A stretch of DNA of 64,000 nt, taken from NCBI RefSeq assembly GCF_016865425.1, contig NZ_AP023355.1, positions 7,128,198 to 7,192,197 on the forward strand. The letters run 5' to 3'. Below, piece after piece: positions 8,109 through 17,611 of the stretch. A model generated the notes under the pieces. That model was given only the letters and a program-made list of their open reading frames with translations, was not told where the DNA came from and did no database searches. The first letter of the stretch is position 1. Every line of letters begins with the position of its first letter. Position numbers and translations under genes: made by a program. This DNA comes from Actinocatenispora thailandica (GTDB lineage Bacteria > Actinomycetota > Actinomycetes > Mycobacteriales > Micromonosporaceae).

Positions 8109-9146
8109 TCAGCGGGTTCGGGGGGCGGCGGACTCGGAGGTACCGACGACGGCGGACAGCACGTCGTCGAGGGTGACGATGCCGATGGGCGCACCCTCGG
8201 TACCGACCAGGGCGATGTGGTGCCGGCCGCGGCGCATCGACAGCAGCAGGTCGGCGAGCGTCCGGTTCGGTGCCACCACCGGCAGCGGCCGGATCGCGGT
8301 CGCCGGCAGCGGCTTGCGCCGGGCCGGGCCGGTCACCTCCAGCACGTCCTTGACGTGGATGAACCCGAGCACCCGGCGGGACGACCGGGCCACCACCGGG
8401 AACCGGGACCGGTGGGTGCGGTTCGCGGTCAGCTCCAGCGCCGCCGGTGAGATGTCGTCCGGCACCGCCACCACGTCCATCCACGGCAGCAGCGCGTCGG
8501 CCGCGGTCAGCCGGCCCAGCGCCAGCGCGCCGGCGAGCCGGGCGTGCTCCGGCTCGGCCAGCAGCCCCTCGGTACGCGACTCGCTGACCAGCCCGGCGAA
8601 CTCGTCGGCGTTGAAGACCGACTTCGCCTCGTCCGGCGGCTCGATCCGGAACAGCTTGAGTACCAGCCGGGCCAGCCACTGCACGGCCATCAGCACCGGG
8701 CGGGTGATCGTGCAGAACCCGAGCAGCGGCGGCGCCAGCCACAGCACCGCGCGTTCCGGCCCGACCAGGGTCAGGTTCTTCGGCACCATCTCGCCCAGCA
8801 CCGTGTGCAGGTAGGTGACGATCGCGAGCGCCAGCACGAACGACACCGGATGCACCAACCCGTCCGGTACGTGCACCGCCTCGAACGGGATCCGCAGCAG
8901 CCGGGCGAACGCCGGCTCGGCCGCGGCACCCAGCCCCAGCGAGCAGATCGTCACGCCCAGCTGGGTACCGGCCACCATCAGCGGCAGCTGGCTCATCGCG
9001 GACAGCGTCCACCGGCCGCGCCGCGATCGGCCCGCCTCCGCCTCGATCTGGGTACGCCGGGAGGCGATGATGGCGAACTCGCCGGCCACGAAGAACGCGT
9101 TGCCGGCCAGCAGCACCACCGTGACGACCAGCGCCCCGACACTCAC
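8109..9146 (-). CDS. CNNM/CBS-domain membrane protein (HlyC/CorC family), short form
   Basis: A 345-residue protein with an N-terminal CNNM (DUF21) transmembrane domain (helices around 3-23, 60-85, 95-120 and 125-150; motif VLGEMVPKNLTLVGPE) and a cytoplasmic CBS pair (about 200-320). It lacks the C-terminal CorC_HlyC domain found in its upstream neighbour. Members are linked to Mg2+ or other divalent cation efflux; the older name hemolysin is misleading. GTG at 9146 follows GGAGG with 8 bases between. It is the last gene of the minus-strand group beginning near 13461, 67 bases after the long paralogue, and the two may act together. Confidence 0.9.
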   Translation of the reverse strand: MSVGALVVTVVLLAGNAFFVAGEFAIIASRRTQIEAEAGRSRRGRWTLSAMSQLPLMVAGTQLGVTICSLGLGAAAEPAFARLLRIPFEAVHVPDGLVHPVSFVLALAIVTYLHTVLGEMVPKNLTLVGPERAVLWLAPPLLGFCTITRPVLMAVQWLARLVLKLFRIEPPDEAKSVFNADEFAGLVSESRTEGLLAEPEHARLAGALALGRLTAADALLPWMDVVAVPDDISPAALELTANRTHRSRFPVVARSSRRVLGFIHVKDVLEVTGPARRKPLPATAIRPLPVVAPNRTLADLLLSMRRGRHHIALVGTEGAPIGIVTLDDVLSAVVGTSESAAPRTR

Positions 9147-9213
9147 CGTGACACCTCCACGCCCGTACCGCCACGTGACGCCCGCGTCGACGCCGTGCGC
9201 CGGTTCGGGGCGG

Positions 9214-10578
9214 TCACGACGGGTCCTGCGGGACGTACTCGCTGGGCGGCTCCCAGCCGACCGGCGGCTGCACCCGGACCTGCTCGATCCGGTGCTTCTC
9301 CACCGACGTGACGGTGAACTCCCAGCCGTCGTGCTCGGCGCTCTCCCCGGCGACCGGGATGTGCCCCAGCTGGGCCAGCACGAACCCGGCGAGCGTCTCG
9401 TACGGCCCGTCGGGCAGCCGGAAGCCGCACTGCTCGTACAGCTCGTCGGCGCGCAACACGCCGGGCACCAGCTTCGCCGGGTCGACACCGGGCGCGGTGA
9501 TCTCCACCGCCTGCGCCGACGCCGACTCCTCCTCCGGCCGGTCGTACTCGTCCTCGATGTCGCCGACGAGTTCCTCGACCAGGTCCTCCAGGCTCACCAC
9601 GCCGTCGGTACCGCCGTACTCGTCGACCACCACGGCCAGGTCGCGACCGCCCTGCCGCAGCGCCTCCAGCACCTTGTCCAGCCGCAGGCTCTCCGGCACG
9701 AAGACCGGCTCGCGCGCGTAGCGCCGGACCAGCGTGGCCCGCCGCTGATCCGGCGGTACCGCGAGCACGTCGGAGATGACCGCGACCCCGACGATCGAGT
9801 CGAGCGTGTCCACGTACACCGGGAAGCGGCTGCGCCCCGACTCGTTGGCCAGCGCCAGCATGTCGGTGACGGTCGACTCGGCCGGCAGCGCCACCACGTC
9901 GACCCGGGGCGTCATCGCCTCCGCCGCCCGCTTGTCACCGAACCGGATCGTCCGCTGCACCAGCATCGCGGTCTCCCGCGGCAGCGCCCCGGCCCGCGCC
10001 GACATCGCGGCCAGCAACCCCAGCTCCTCCGCGGACCGGGCGCTCGCCAGCTCCTCCTGCGGCTGCACCCCGAACCGGCGCACCACCGCGTTCGCCGAGC
10101 CGTTCAGGATCCGGATCAGCCACCCGAAAACCGCCGAGAAGCCGCGCAGGATCGGGGTCACCGCCCGAACCGCGCCCATCGGCCGGGCCAGCGTCGCGTT
10201 CTTCGGGATCAGCTCACCGAACAGCATCGAGAACAGCGTCGCGATCACCAGCGCCAGCACCGCGGCGATGTTCGCCGCGACCTCGCCACCCAGGCCGTCG
10301 AACAGCGGCCGGAGCAGCCTCGCCAGCGCGGGCTGGGCCAGGTAGCCGGTCAGCAGCGCGGACAGCGTGACCCCCAGCTGCGCCCCGGACAGCTGGAACG
10401 ACAGCCGGCGAAACGCCGCGAGTACCTGCCGGGCCCGCCGGTCGCCGCCGGTCGCCTGCCGCTCGATGGTGGCCCGGTCTGCTGTCACCAGCGCGTACTC
10501 GGCCACCACGAAGAAGGCGTTCGCCCCGGTGAGCAGCACGAATGCGGCCAGCGGTAGAACCGTCGACAGCGTGATCAC
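9214..10578 (-). CDS. CNNM/CBS/CorC_HlyC membrane protein (HlyC/CorC family), long form
   Basis: A 454-residue protein with all three family domains: CNNM transmembrane part (about 1-195; motif LFGELIPKNATLARP), CBS pair (about 215-340; DEYGGTDGVVSLEDLVEELVG), and the C-terminal FAD-like-fold CorC_HlyC domain (about 355-440). The inferred role is divalent cation (Mg2+/Co2+) export or homeostasis. The start GTG overlaps the TGA of the gene upstream (GTGA, 10575-10578), a sign of translational coupling. Upstream paralogue of the shorter protein at 8109-9146. Confidence 0.92.
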   Translation of the reverse strand: MITLSTVLPLAAFVLLTGANAFFVVAEYALVTADRATIERQATGGDRRARQVLAAFRRLSFQLSGAQLGVTLSALLTGYLAQPALARLLRPLFDGLGGEVAANIAAVLALVIATLFSMLFGELIPKNATLARPMGAVRAVTPILRGFSAVFGWLIRILNGSANAVVRRFGVQPQEELASARSAEELGLLAAMSARAGALPRETAMLVQRTIRFGDKRAAEAMTPRVDVVALPAESTVTDMLALANESGRSRFPVYVDTLDSIVGVAVISDVLAVPPDQRRATLVRRYAREPVFVPESLRLDKVLEALRQGGRDLAVVVDEYGGTDGVVSLEDLVEELVGDIEDEYDRPEEESASAQAVEITAPGVDPAKLVPGVLRADELYEQCGFRLPDGPYETLAGFVLAQLGHIPVAGESAEHDGWEFTVTSVEKHRIEQVRVQPPVGWEPPSEYVPQDPS

Positions 10579-11207
10579 CCGTCCGAGTCGACGCGGGCGC
10601 TGGCCACCTGGGTCACGGTCGAGCCGTCGATCCGGAACAGTCGCAGGTGGTACTCGCCGGTCGGGAACGGCATGGCGAAGTGCCCGATGTACCGGCAGCC
10701 GGACAGCGTCGCGGGCTGCCGCACCACGAACGCCTTGCCGTCCGCCATCGACTCGCTGCCGACCGGCTGGACGGTCCCGCCGACCACCCGGGCGGACGTG
10801 GCGCCGAAGGTCACCGCGTACTCGGCGGTCCTGCCGGTGGCCGCCCAGTACACCGGGTTGCCCTTCTTGACGTGGCCGACCGAACCGGTGATCTTGGGCG
10901 TGCCACACTGCGCCTTCGGCGGCCAGGTGCCGTGCCGGGCGGCGAGCGCCACCGCACCGACGAACACCACCACGATCAGCACCGCCAGCAGCACCCGAGG
11001 CTGGTACCAGATCGGTGGCCGGTGCCGCTGCCAGATCGGCTGGTCCGGATCGTCCGGCTGTTCGGAGGGCTCGTCGTCACCCGGCTGCAGCGGGTCGTCG
11101 CGCAGCACGGGGTGCTTCCCGTTCGCCCGGCCGGCCGCGGCCGGGGCGGGCTCGGCCGACGATCGACCCGGACCAGGTCGATCGTCGCCGCCGGCTGCGT
11201 GCTCCAC
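10575..11207 (-). CDS. Single-pass membrane protein, unknown function
   Basis: About 210 residues and no family I recognise. The first 70 are hydrophilic, Pro/Asp-rich and probably disordered; one transmembrane helix follows (VLLAVLIVVVFVGAVAL), then an extracytoplasmic domain of about 110 residues with two cysteines (AQCGTPKI and LSGCRYIGH) that may be disulphide-linked. It ends in a GTGA overlap with the long CNNM gene and begins at or inside the end of the Fe-S reductase gene. GTG at 11207 is chosen; GTG at 11243 is also possible and would overlap the upstream gene by 26 bases. Neither has a clear ribosome site, in keeping with coupled translation. Confidence 0.7.
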   Translation of the reverse strand: MEHAAGGDDRPGPGRSSAEPAPAAAGRANGKHPVLRDDPLQPGDDEPSEQPDDPDQPIWQRHRPPIWYQPRVLLAVLIVVVFVGAVALAARHGTWPPKAQCGTPKITGSVGHVKKGNPVYWAATGRTAEYAVTFGATSARVVGGTVQPVGSESMADGKAFVVRQPATLSGCRYIGHFAMPFPTGEYHLRLFRIDGSTVTQVASARVDSDG

Positions 11208-11217
11208 GACGTGCAGA

Positions 11218-13461
11218 TTACCCGTGCTGTGCCGGCGCGCCACCGCGCTCGGCCGGCTGGATGGAGCGCAGCAACACGGTCGCGACGTCGAGCACCTCGA
11301 TGTCGTCCTCGGCGTCCACCCCGTCCGGCTTGGTGGCGTTCACCCCGTCGGACATCATCGTCATGCAGAACGGGCAGGCCACCGCGAGCGTCTTCGCCCC
11401 GGTCGAGCGGGCCTCCTCGACCCGCTCCACGTTGATCCGCTTGCCGATCCGCTCTTCCATCCACATCCGGGCGCCACCGGCGCCGCAGCAGAACGAGCGC
11501 TCCGCGAACCGTGGCATCTCGGTCAGCCCGCCCGCCGCGCCGTCCCCGGCCGTACCGTTGCCGGCGGCGGCACCGACGAGTTCGCGCGGCGGCTCGAAGA
11601 TCCGGTTGTGCCGGCCCAGGTAGCACGGGTCGTGGTAGGTGACACCGCCGTCGACCGGGGTGACCGGGGTGAGCCGGCCGGCGGACACCAGGTCGGCCAG
11701 CAACTGCGTGTGGTGCACCACCGCGTACTCGCCGCCGAGCTGCTCGTACTCCCGGGCCAGCGTGTTGAAGCAGTGCGCGCAGGACGCGACGATCTTGCGC
11801 TGCGCCTTCTCCCGGCCCTCGAACGCCTCGTTCAGCGTCTCCACGTTCTGCTGGGCGAGCATCTGGAACACGAACTCGTTGCCCATCCGCCGGGCCGGAT
11901 CACCGGTGCAGGTCTCGCCCTCGCCCAGGATCGCGAACCTGACGCCCGCCTCGTGCAGCAGGGTGGCCACCGACTTCGCGGTCTTCTTCGCCCGGTCGTC
12001 GAACGCGCCGGCGCAGCCCACCCAGTACAGGTACTCGAAGTCCGCGGCCTCGTCGCTCCCCACCCGCGGGATCTCGAAGTCGAGCGACTTGGTCCAGTCC
12101 TCCCGGGTGTTGGGGTTCGCACCCCACGGGTTGCCCTTGTTCTCCAGGTTGCGCAGCATCACGCCGGCCTCGGTGGGGAAGCTCGACTCGATCAGCACCT
12201 GGTAGCGGCGCATGTCGACGATGTGGTCGACGTGCTCGATGTCCACCGGGCACTGTTCGACGCAGGCGCCGCAGGTGGTGCAGGACCACAGCACGTCCGG
12301 GTCGATGACGCCGTTCTCGTCCGGGCCGCCGATCAGTGGGCGGTCCGCCTCGGCGAGCGCCAGCGCGTCCACCCCGGCCAGCTGTTCCTGGCTCGCCTTC
12401 TCCTCGCCGGTGGCGTCCTTGCCGCCGCCGGCGAGCAGGTAGGGCGCCTTCGCGTGCGCGTGGTCGCGCAGCGACAGGATCATCAGCTTCGGTGACAGCG
12501 GCTTACCGGTGTTCCAGGCCGGGCACTGCGACTGGCACCGGCCGCACTCGGTACAGGTGGTGAAGTCGAGCAGGCCCTTCCAGCTGAACTGCTCGACCTG
12601 CGCCACCCCGAACGGGTCCTTCTCCGGGTCGGCCTCCTCGAAGTCGAGCGGCTTGCCGTCGGCCATCATCGGCCGCAGCGGGCCGAGCGCGGCGGCACCG
12701 TCGGAGTTGCGCTTGAAGAAGATGTTGAAGAACGCGAGGAACCGGTGCCAGGCGACACCCATCGTCAGGTTCAGCCCGATGACGATGAACCACACCCACG
12801 ACACCAGCAGTTTGACCAGGGCGCAGACCGTGACCAGGGTGAGCGCGGTGTCGGTGGACATGCCGGTGAAGATCGAGCCGAACGCGTGCGACAGCGGCGT
12901 CGCCCAGGTCGGGTACGGGAAGTCGCCGGCGGCGATCTTGAAGGTGCGGATGGCGAAGATCGACGCGCAGATCGCGAAGATCGTCCACTCCACGTAGTAC
13001 GCCTGCCAGGCGGTGGAGCCGAGGAACCGCGACCGGCTGCGCCGGCGCGGCAGGTTCACCTGGCGGATGATGATCAGCACCGTGATCGCGACCCAGCACA
13101 GGCCGGCGATCAGCTCCATGAGCAGGCCGTACACCGTCCAGTGGCCGATCACCGGCCACTCGAACCGCGGGTTGGACACCTCGCCGAACGCCTCGACGAT
13201 GGTGAACAGCAGGGAGCCGAACGCGACCATCACGAACCAGTGCGCGACGCCGACCCGGGTCCACTTGAGCATCCGGGTGTGGCCGAGGATCTCGCGCAGC
13301 ATGGTCGCGGTGCGTTGGCCCTTGGCGACGAACCGGCTCGGGTCGCTCGCGCCGACCCGGAACAGCCGGACGAAGTATCGCGCGGCACGGACGGCCATCA
13401 CGACGGCGCCGGCGAACACCAGCCAGGCCACCGCGGTGGCGACGATCTGGAGCGCGTGCAT
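11218..13461 (-). CDS. Membrane Fe-S reductase, heterodisulfide-reductase-like (Rv0338c family)
   Basis: A 747-residue membrane oxidoreductase. The N-terminus (to about 260) has six hydrophobic segments resembling a NarI-type cytochrome b subunit. Two 4Fe-4S motifs follow, CTECGRCQSQCP and CTTCGACVEQCP, each with the fourth Cys before Pro. The C-terminal half has two cysteine-rich (CCG) modules, seen in CAHCFNTLAREYEQLGG and SFCCGAGGARMW, as in HdrB/HdrD. M. tuberculosis Rv0338c, an essential gene, has this layout. It likely moves electrons between the quinone pool and a thiol or Fe-S partner; the physiological substrate is unknown. ATG at 13461 follows GGGAGGAA. First gene of the minus-strand operon. 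Confidence 0.9.
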   Translation of the reverse strand: MHALQIVATAVAWLVFAGAVVMAVRAARYFVRLFRVGASDPSRFVAKGQRTATMLREILGHTRMLKWTRVGVAHWFVMVAFGSLLFTIVEAFGEVSNPRFEWPVIGHWTVYGLLMELIAGLCWVAITVLIIIRQVNLPRRRSRSRFLGSTAWQAYYVEWTIFAICASIFAIRTFKIAAGDFPYPTWATPLSHAFGSIFTGMSTDTALTLVTVCALVKLLVSWVWFIVIGLNLTMGVAWHRFLAFFNIFFKRNSDGAAALGPLRPMMADGKPLDFEEADPEKDPFGVAQVEQFSWKGLLDFTTCTECGRCQSQCPAWNTGKPLSPKLMILSLRDHAHAKAPYLLAGGGKDATGEEKASQEQLAGVDALALAEADRPLIGGPDENGVIDPDVLWSCTTCGACVEQCPVDIEHVDHIVDMRRYQVLIESSFPTEAGVMLRNLENKGNPWGANPNTREDWTKSLDFEIPRVGSDEAADFEYLYWVGCAGAFDDRAKKTAKSVATLLHEAGVRFAILGEGETCTGDPARRMGNEFVFQMLAQQNVETLNEAFEGREKAQRKIVASCAHCFNTLAREYEQLGGEYAVVHHTQLLADLVSAGRLTPVTPVDGGVTYHDPCYLGRHNRIFEPPRELVGAAAGNGTAGDGAAGGLTEMPRFAERSFCCGAGGARMWMEERIGKRINVERVEEARSTGAKTLAVACPFCMTMMSDGVNATKPDGVDAEDDIEVLDVATVLLRSIQPAERGGAPAQHG

Positions 13462-13884
13462 GGTCCGCGTTCCTCCCGGGTTGCGGGTGTGGGCTGCCGA
13501 CAGCTTATTACTCGCCGGTAGCACGTGGGGTCCGGCCCGCCGCCCGGCCGCCGACCGGCCCCGCGCGGCCGGGTTTGTCCGGTCGGGCGCGCGAACCCGC
13601 GAACTCCGGCCGAACGGGTCCGATCCGACGCTCACACCCTACGTGTTCACCCCGGGCAACCTGGCCTTCCGCAATCACCGGTACGGACAGTGCTTGCGTG
13701 ACCGCCCTCGGTGGTTTTGCGTTAGCAGTAGAGGCGCCAGGGGTGGCCCCGGAATCCGTACGGCTTCGGGCGCGGCCCGCAAACCAGCCGTGCGGCGGGC
13801 CGCCCGCCGGCGACTCGAACAGAGCCGAGTGGCCGGCGACCGGCAGGGGGACGCCGCGCCGCGGCCGAGGAGGTACCCGCAGCC
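13462..13884. other. 423-bp intergenic region, divergent promoters expected
   Basis: No convincing gene. It must hold the promoter of the minus-strand Fe-S reductase operon and that of the plus-strand hypothetical at 13885. Several overlapping open frames exist on both strands, but none has a start with a ribosome site or a recognisable product, and they extend into flanking genes as GC-rich shadows. No tRNA or other RNA is visible. Confidence 0.5.
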
Positions 13885-14640
13885 ATGCGCAGTCCGTACA
13901 CGCTGGATGATCCGCCGCCGCGCCAGCCACCGGCGGCGGTCGTCGAGGTGACGGCGTGGGCACTCGCCGCCGACATCTGGTACGGGCACCAGCCGGACAG
14001 CCTGCTCGGTACCGAGTGCGCCGAATGTCACAGCTCGTGGCCGTGCCCGAGCTGGGAGGTCGCCGACTCGATCCTCGCCGATGTCTGCCCACCGGGTACG
14101 ACGCCGCGGCGGGCGGCCGACCCCGGGGCGGCTGGCGGGCTGCGGCGGTCGGACGCCGCGGGGGCGGCCGGCGGTTCTCGGCGGGCGGCCGACTCCGGGG
14201 CGGCGAGCGTGGTGCGGCGGGCCGGCGCGCCCCGGGCGACCGGCGACGCCGGCGCGGCCGGGCGAGTGGTGCGGTCGGCCGCGCCGCCGCTGCGGCCGGC
14301 CGGCGCGGCGGCCGGCATCGACCCGGCGACCCATGCCGCCGAGCCGGACCCCGGCCGGGAGGTCACCGAACTGCCCGCGCAGGGCACCGGCCGGCATGCC
14401 GTGGCCGCGGACCGGCCGTCGTTCGCGCAGCGTGCGGCCGGTCTCGTCCCGGCGACCCGGGCCGGCGCGCCGACCCGCGGCCGGCGCCGCCGCGCGGACC
14501 CCGCCGACGCTGCCGAGGTGCCGATCGAGCGCTCGGCCGAGCGTCTGGTCGGGCACCGTGCCCGCGCTACCCAGGAGTTGCCGGTGCTCGGTAACCTGCC
14601 CCGCGCGCTGCGCGCCGCCGGGGACGCCGGCCGGCACTGA
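13885..14640 (+). CDS. Hypothetical protein with Cys motif, actinomycete-specific
   Basis: A 251-residue protein. Residues 20-70 are conserved-looking and contain CAECHSSWPCPSWEVADS, three cysteines plus a His that could bind a metal; short proteins with this motif occur in Micromonosporaceae and relatives. After residue 75 the chain is low complexity, with repeated Arg-Arg-Ala/Ser-Ala and Gly-Ala runs. The end (about 210-251) is again ordinary sequence. ATG at 13885 follows CGAGGAGGT. It is a single gene upstream of the dnaK operon. Function unknown; the repetitive middle may be species-specific expansion. Confidence 0.7.
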   Translation: MRSPYTLDDPPPRQPPAAVVEVTAWALAADIWYGHQPDSLLGTECAECHSSWPCPSWEVADSILADVCPPGTTPRRAADPGAAGGLRRSDAAGAAGGSRRAADSGAASVVRRAGAPRATGDAGAAGRVVRSAAPPLRPAGAAAGIDPATHAAEPDPGREVTELPAQGTGRHAVAADRPSFAQRAAGLVPATRAGAPTRGRRRRADPADAAEVPIERSAERLVGHRARATQELPVLGNLPRALRAAGDAGRH

Positions 14641-14809
14641 CCTGCCCGGCGCCTCCGACCCGCTACCGCCGACCGGGTCGGCCCGGATGGGTCGCCCGGT
14701 GTGCTCCGTCACTGGTCGTAGCCGTGTTCCGGCACCGTCCGGGGGAATGCGAACCCCGGGTGCCGCGTTGTGTGACCATGAAGGTTGCGTGAGACAGACT
14801 CAACCCGAG

Positions 14810-14839
14810 TTGACGATCGGTCCACGGTCGCGTCAACAT
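14810..14839 (+). promoter_or_regulatory. Promoter of the dnaK operon
   Basis: TTGACG at 14810-14815 and CAACAT at 14834-14839 with an 18-bp spacer form a vegetative-type promoter. Its -10 end abuts the HAIR operator, so bound HspR would block RNA polymerase. Confidence 0.6.
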
Positions 14840-14857
14840 TGAGTCAAGCGCACTCAA
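14839..14857. promoter_or_regulatory. HAIR operator (HspR-binding site) of dnaK
   Basis: TTGAGT, 7 bases, ACTCAA: a match to the HspR-associated inverted repeat CTTGAGT-N7-ACTCAAG known from Streptomyces and mycobacteria. It lies 57 bases upstream of the dnaK ATG; the regulator is encoded at the end of the same operon. Confidence 0.92.
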
Positions 14858-14914
14858 CTTCGCCACATGGCACCAGAAAACGGCCACCTGGCATCAGTAT
14901 CGGAGGAAGACAAC

Positions 14915-16798
14915 ATGGCACGTGCGGTCGGCATCGACCTCGGCACCACCAACTCTGTGGTCAGCGTCCTGGAGGGCGGCGAGCCCACCGTCATCGCGAA
15001 CGCCGAAGGCGCCCGCACCACCCCGTCGATCGTCGCGTTCGCCAAGAACGGCGAGGTCCTCGTCGGTGAGGTCGCCAAGCGGCAGGCGATCACCAACCCG
15101 GACCGGACCGTGCGGTCGGTCAAGCGGCACATGGGCACCGACTGGTCGATCGACATCGACGACAAGAAGTACACCGCGCAGGAGATCAGCGCCCGCACCC
15201 TGCAGAAGCTGAAGCGCGACGCCGAGGCCTACCTGGGCGAGCAGGTCACCGACGCAGTGATCACCGTCCCGGCGTACTTCGAGGACGCGCAGCGCACCGC
15301 GACGAAGGAGGCCGGCGAGATCGCCGGTTTCAACGTCCTGCGCATCATCAACGAGCCCACCGCGGCCGCCCTGGCGTACGGGCTGGACAAGGGCGACAAG
15401 GAAGAGACCGTGCTGGTCTTCGACCTCGGCGGCGGTACGTTCGACGTCTCGCTGCTGGAGATCGGCGACGGCGTGATCCAGGTGCTCGCCACCAACGGTG
15501 ACAACCACCTCGGCGGCGACGACTGGGACGAGCGCATCATCAAGCACCTGGTGCAGACCTTCCAGGGGCAGCACGGCGTCGACCTGGGCAAGGACAAGAT
15601 GGCCCTGCAGCGCCTCAAGGAGGCTGCGGAGAAGGCCAAGATCGAGCTGTCCGCCACCACGAACACCACGATCAACCTGCCGTACATCACGGCCGGCCCG
15701 GACGGCCCGCTGCACATGGACATCTCGCTGTCCCGCAGCGAGTTCCAGCGCCTCACCCAGGACCTGCTGGACCGCACCAAGGCCCCGTTCGAGCAGGCGG
15801 TGCGCGACGCCGGCATCAAGGTGTCCGACATCGACGACGTGATCCTGGTCGGCGGCTCCACCCGGATGCCCGCCGTGAACGAGGTCGTCAAGGAGCTGGT
15901 CGGCAAGGACGCGCACAAGGGCGTCAACCCGGACGAGGTCGTTTCGGTCGGTGCCGCGCTGCAGGCCGGCGTGCTCAAGGGCGAGGTCAAGGACGTCCTG
16001 CTGGTCGACGTGACCCCGCTGTCGCTGGGCATCGAGACCAAGGGTGGCGTGTTCACCAAGCTGATCGAGCGCAACACCAAGATCCCGGTGAAGCGGTCCG
16101 AGGTGTTCACCACCGCCGACGACAACCAGCCGTCGGTGCTCATCCAGGTGTTCCAGGGCGAGCGCGAGATCGCCGCGTACAACAAGAAGCTCGGCACCTT
16201 CGAGCTGACCGGGCTGCCGCCGGCGCCGCGGGGCGTGCCGAAGATCGAGGTGTCCTTCGACATCGACGAGAACGGCATCGTCAACGTGTCCGCCAAGGAC
16301 GAGGCGACCGGCAAGGCGCAGTCGATGACCATCTCCGGCGGCTCCTCGCTGCCGAAGGAGGACATCGAGCGGATGATGCGCGAGGCGCAGGACCACGCCG
16401 ACGAGGACAAGAAGCGTCGCGAGGAGGCGGAGACCCGCAACCTGGCGGAGGGCCTGCAGTTCCAGACCGAGAAGTTCCTCGCGGAGAACGGCGAGAAGAT
16501 CCCGGCCGACAAGAAGTCCGAGATGGAGGAGGCCCTGGGCGAGCTGCGTGGCGCGCTCGGCGGCCAGGACATCGAGGCCATCAAGACGGCGCAGGAGAAG
16601 CTCGCGAAGGTCTCCCAGGAGGCCGGTGCCGCGATGTACGCGGCGTCCCAGGCCGCCGGTGAGGGTGCCTCGGCGGGCGCCGAGGGTGCCGCCGGCGCCG
16701 GTGCGACCGGTGACGCGGGGGCGCAGGCCGGCTCCGCCGCGGGTGGCAAGGACGACGTCGTGGACGCCGAGATCGTGGACGAGGACGACAAGAAGTGA
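14915..16798 (+). CDS. dnaK: Molecular chaperone DnaK (Hsp70)
   Basis: A 627-residue cytosolic ATP-driven chaperone that folds nascent and stress-damaged proteins with DnaJ and GrpE. It has the ATPase signatures [25 protein letters not shown] and [12 protein letters not shown], the peptide-binding domain (about 360-510; [18 protein letters not shown]), and a Gly/Ala-rich tail ending [13 protein letters not shown], close to the usual DnaK terminus. ATG at 14915 follows CGGAGGAAGA; an in-frame ATG at 14867 would add non-family sequence. Its stop overlaps the grpE start. HspR represses it through the HAIR just upstream. Confidence 0.98.
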   Translation: MARAVGIDLGTTNSVVSVLEGGEPTVIANAEGARTTPSIVAFAKNGEVLVGEVAKRQAITNPDRTVRSVKRHMGTDWSIDIDDKKYTAQEISARTLQKLKRDAEAYLGEQVTDAVITVPAYFEDAQRTATKEAGEIAGFNVLRIINEPTAAALAYGLDKGDKEETVLVFDLGGGTFDVSLLEIGDGVIQVLATNGDNHLGGDDWDERIIKHLVQTFQGQHGVDLGKDKMALQRLKEAAEKAKIELSATTNTTINLPYITAGPDGPLHMDISLSRSEFQRLTQDLLDRTKAPFEQAVRDAGIKVSDIDDVILVGGSTRMPAVNEVVKELVGKDAHKGVNPDEVVSVGAALQAGVLKGEVKDVLLVDVTPLSLGIETKGGVFTKLIERNTKIPVKRSEVFTTADDNQPSVLIQVFQGEREIAAYNKKLGTFELTGLPPAPRGVPKIEVSFDIDENGIVNVSAKDEATGKAQSMTISGGSSLPKEDIERMMREAQDHADEDKKRREEAETRNLAEGLQFQTEKFLAENGEKIPADKKSEMEEALGELRGALGGQDIEAIKTAQEKLAKVSQEAGAAMYAASQAAGEGASAGAEGAAGAGATGDAGAQAGSAAGGKDDVVDAEIVDEDDKK

Positions 16799-17571
16799 CC
16801 GAGCGCAACAGCGCCGACGCAGGAAAGGTGCCCCCGGCCGCCGGGGGCACCGGCCCGCGCGAGGACGAAGAGCAGGAGGAGCGGATAGTCGTGCGCGACC
16901 GGCGTCGCATCGATCCGAACGGCACCTCGCCCCGCGGGGGTACGGAGACCGCCGCCCCGGCGGATGCCGAGCCCGCGGCGGCGGATGCCGAGCCCGCAGC
17001 GGCTGGTACGTCGGAGCCGACCGCCGCGCCCGACGCCGGTGAGGTGGAGAAGTTGAGTACCGAGCTCGCTGAGCGCACCGCCGACCTGAAGCGGGTCGTC
17101 GCCGAGTACGCGAACTACCGGCGGCGGGTCGAGCGGGACCGCAACGTGGCCGCCGAGCAGGCGACCGGCGCGGTGCTGGCGTCGCTGCTGCCGGTGCTGG
17201 ACGACCTGGACCGGGCCCGCGAGCACGGTGACCTGGTCGGTCCGTTCGGCGCGGTCGCCGACCAGCTCGTCTCGGCGCTGACCAAGGCGGGCCTCACGCC
17301 GTACGGCGAGGCCGGCGACCCGTTCGACCCGATGCACCACGAGGCGGTGGCGCACTCGCTGTCGCCGGACGTGACGGAGCCGACCTGCGTGATGGTGATG
17401 CGGCGCGGCTACCGGCACGGCGAGCGGATGCTGCGACCGGCGATGGTCGCGGTCGCCGACCCGGACCCGGACGCGCCGCCGGCCGAGGCGGCGACCGAGT
17501 CGGGCAAGGCCGCCGACGCCGGCGACCAGAAGAGCACGGACGAGTCGAGCACGGACGGGTCGGAGAGCTGA
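16795..17571 (+). CDS. grpE: Nucleotide exchange factor GrpE
   Basis: A 258-residue co-chaperone that releases ADP from DnaK. An acidic, Pro/Ala-rich N-terminal tail (1 to about 80) leads into a coiled coil and the GrpE core: [46 protein letters not shown]. The C-terminal 35 residues are another disordered tail. The GTG start overlaps the dnaK stop by four bases (GTGA), so translation is coupled. It is longer than E. coli GrpE (197) because of the two tails, as is usual in actinomycetes. Confidence 0.97.
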   Translation: MTERNSADAGKVPPAAGGTGPREDEEQEERIVVRDRRRIDPNGTSPRGGTETAAPADAEPAAADAEPAAAGTSEPTAAPDAGEVEKLSTELAERTADLKRVVAEYANYRRRVERDRNVAAEQATGAVLASLLPVLDDLDRAREHGDLVGPFGAVADQLVSALTKAGLTPYGEAGDPFDPMHHEAVAHSLSPDVTEPTCVMVMRRGYRHGERMLRPAMVAVADPDPDAPPAEAATESGKAADAGDQKSTDESSTDGSES

Positions 17572-17611
17572 CCGGTCCGCTGCGTGGACAGGTGGAAGGG
17601 GGGCTGCTGCG

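Noticed and set aside
8109-10578. Haemolysin or virulence function
   Set aside because: The name comes from an old misassignment; the domains are CNNM/CBS/CorC cation-transport type.
13462-13884. tRNA or small RNA in the gap upstream of the 13885 gene
   Set aside because: No T-loop GGTTCGA-like motif with matching acceptor stem was found here or elsewhere in the window.
14791-14813. Second HAIR upstream of dnaK (ACTCAACCCGAGTT)
   Set aside because: The half-sites are in the reverse order and too close; it does not fit the TTGAGT-N7-ACTCAA layout.
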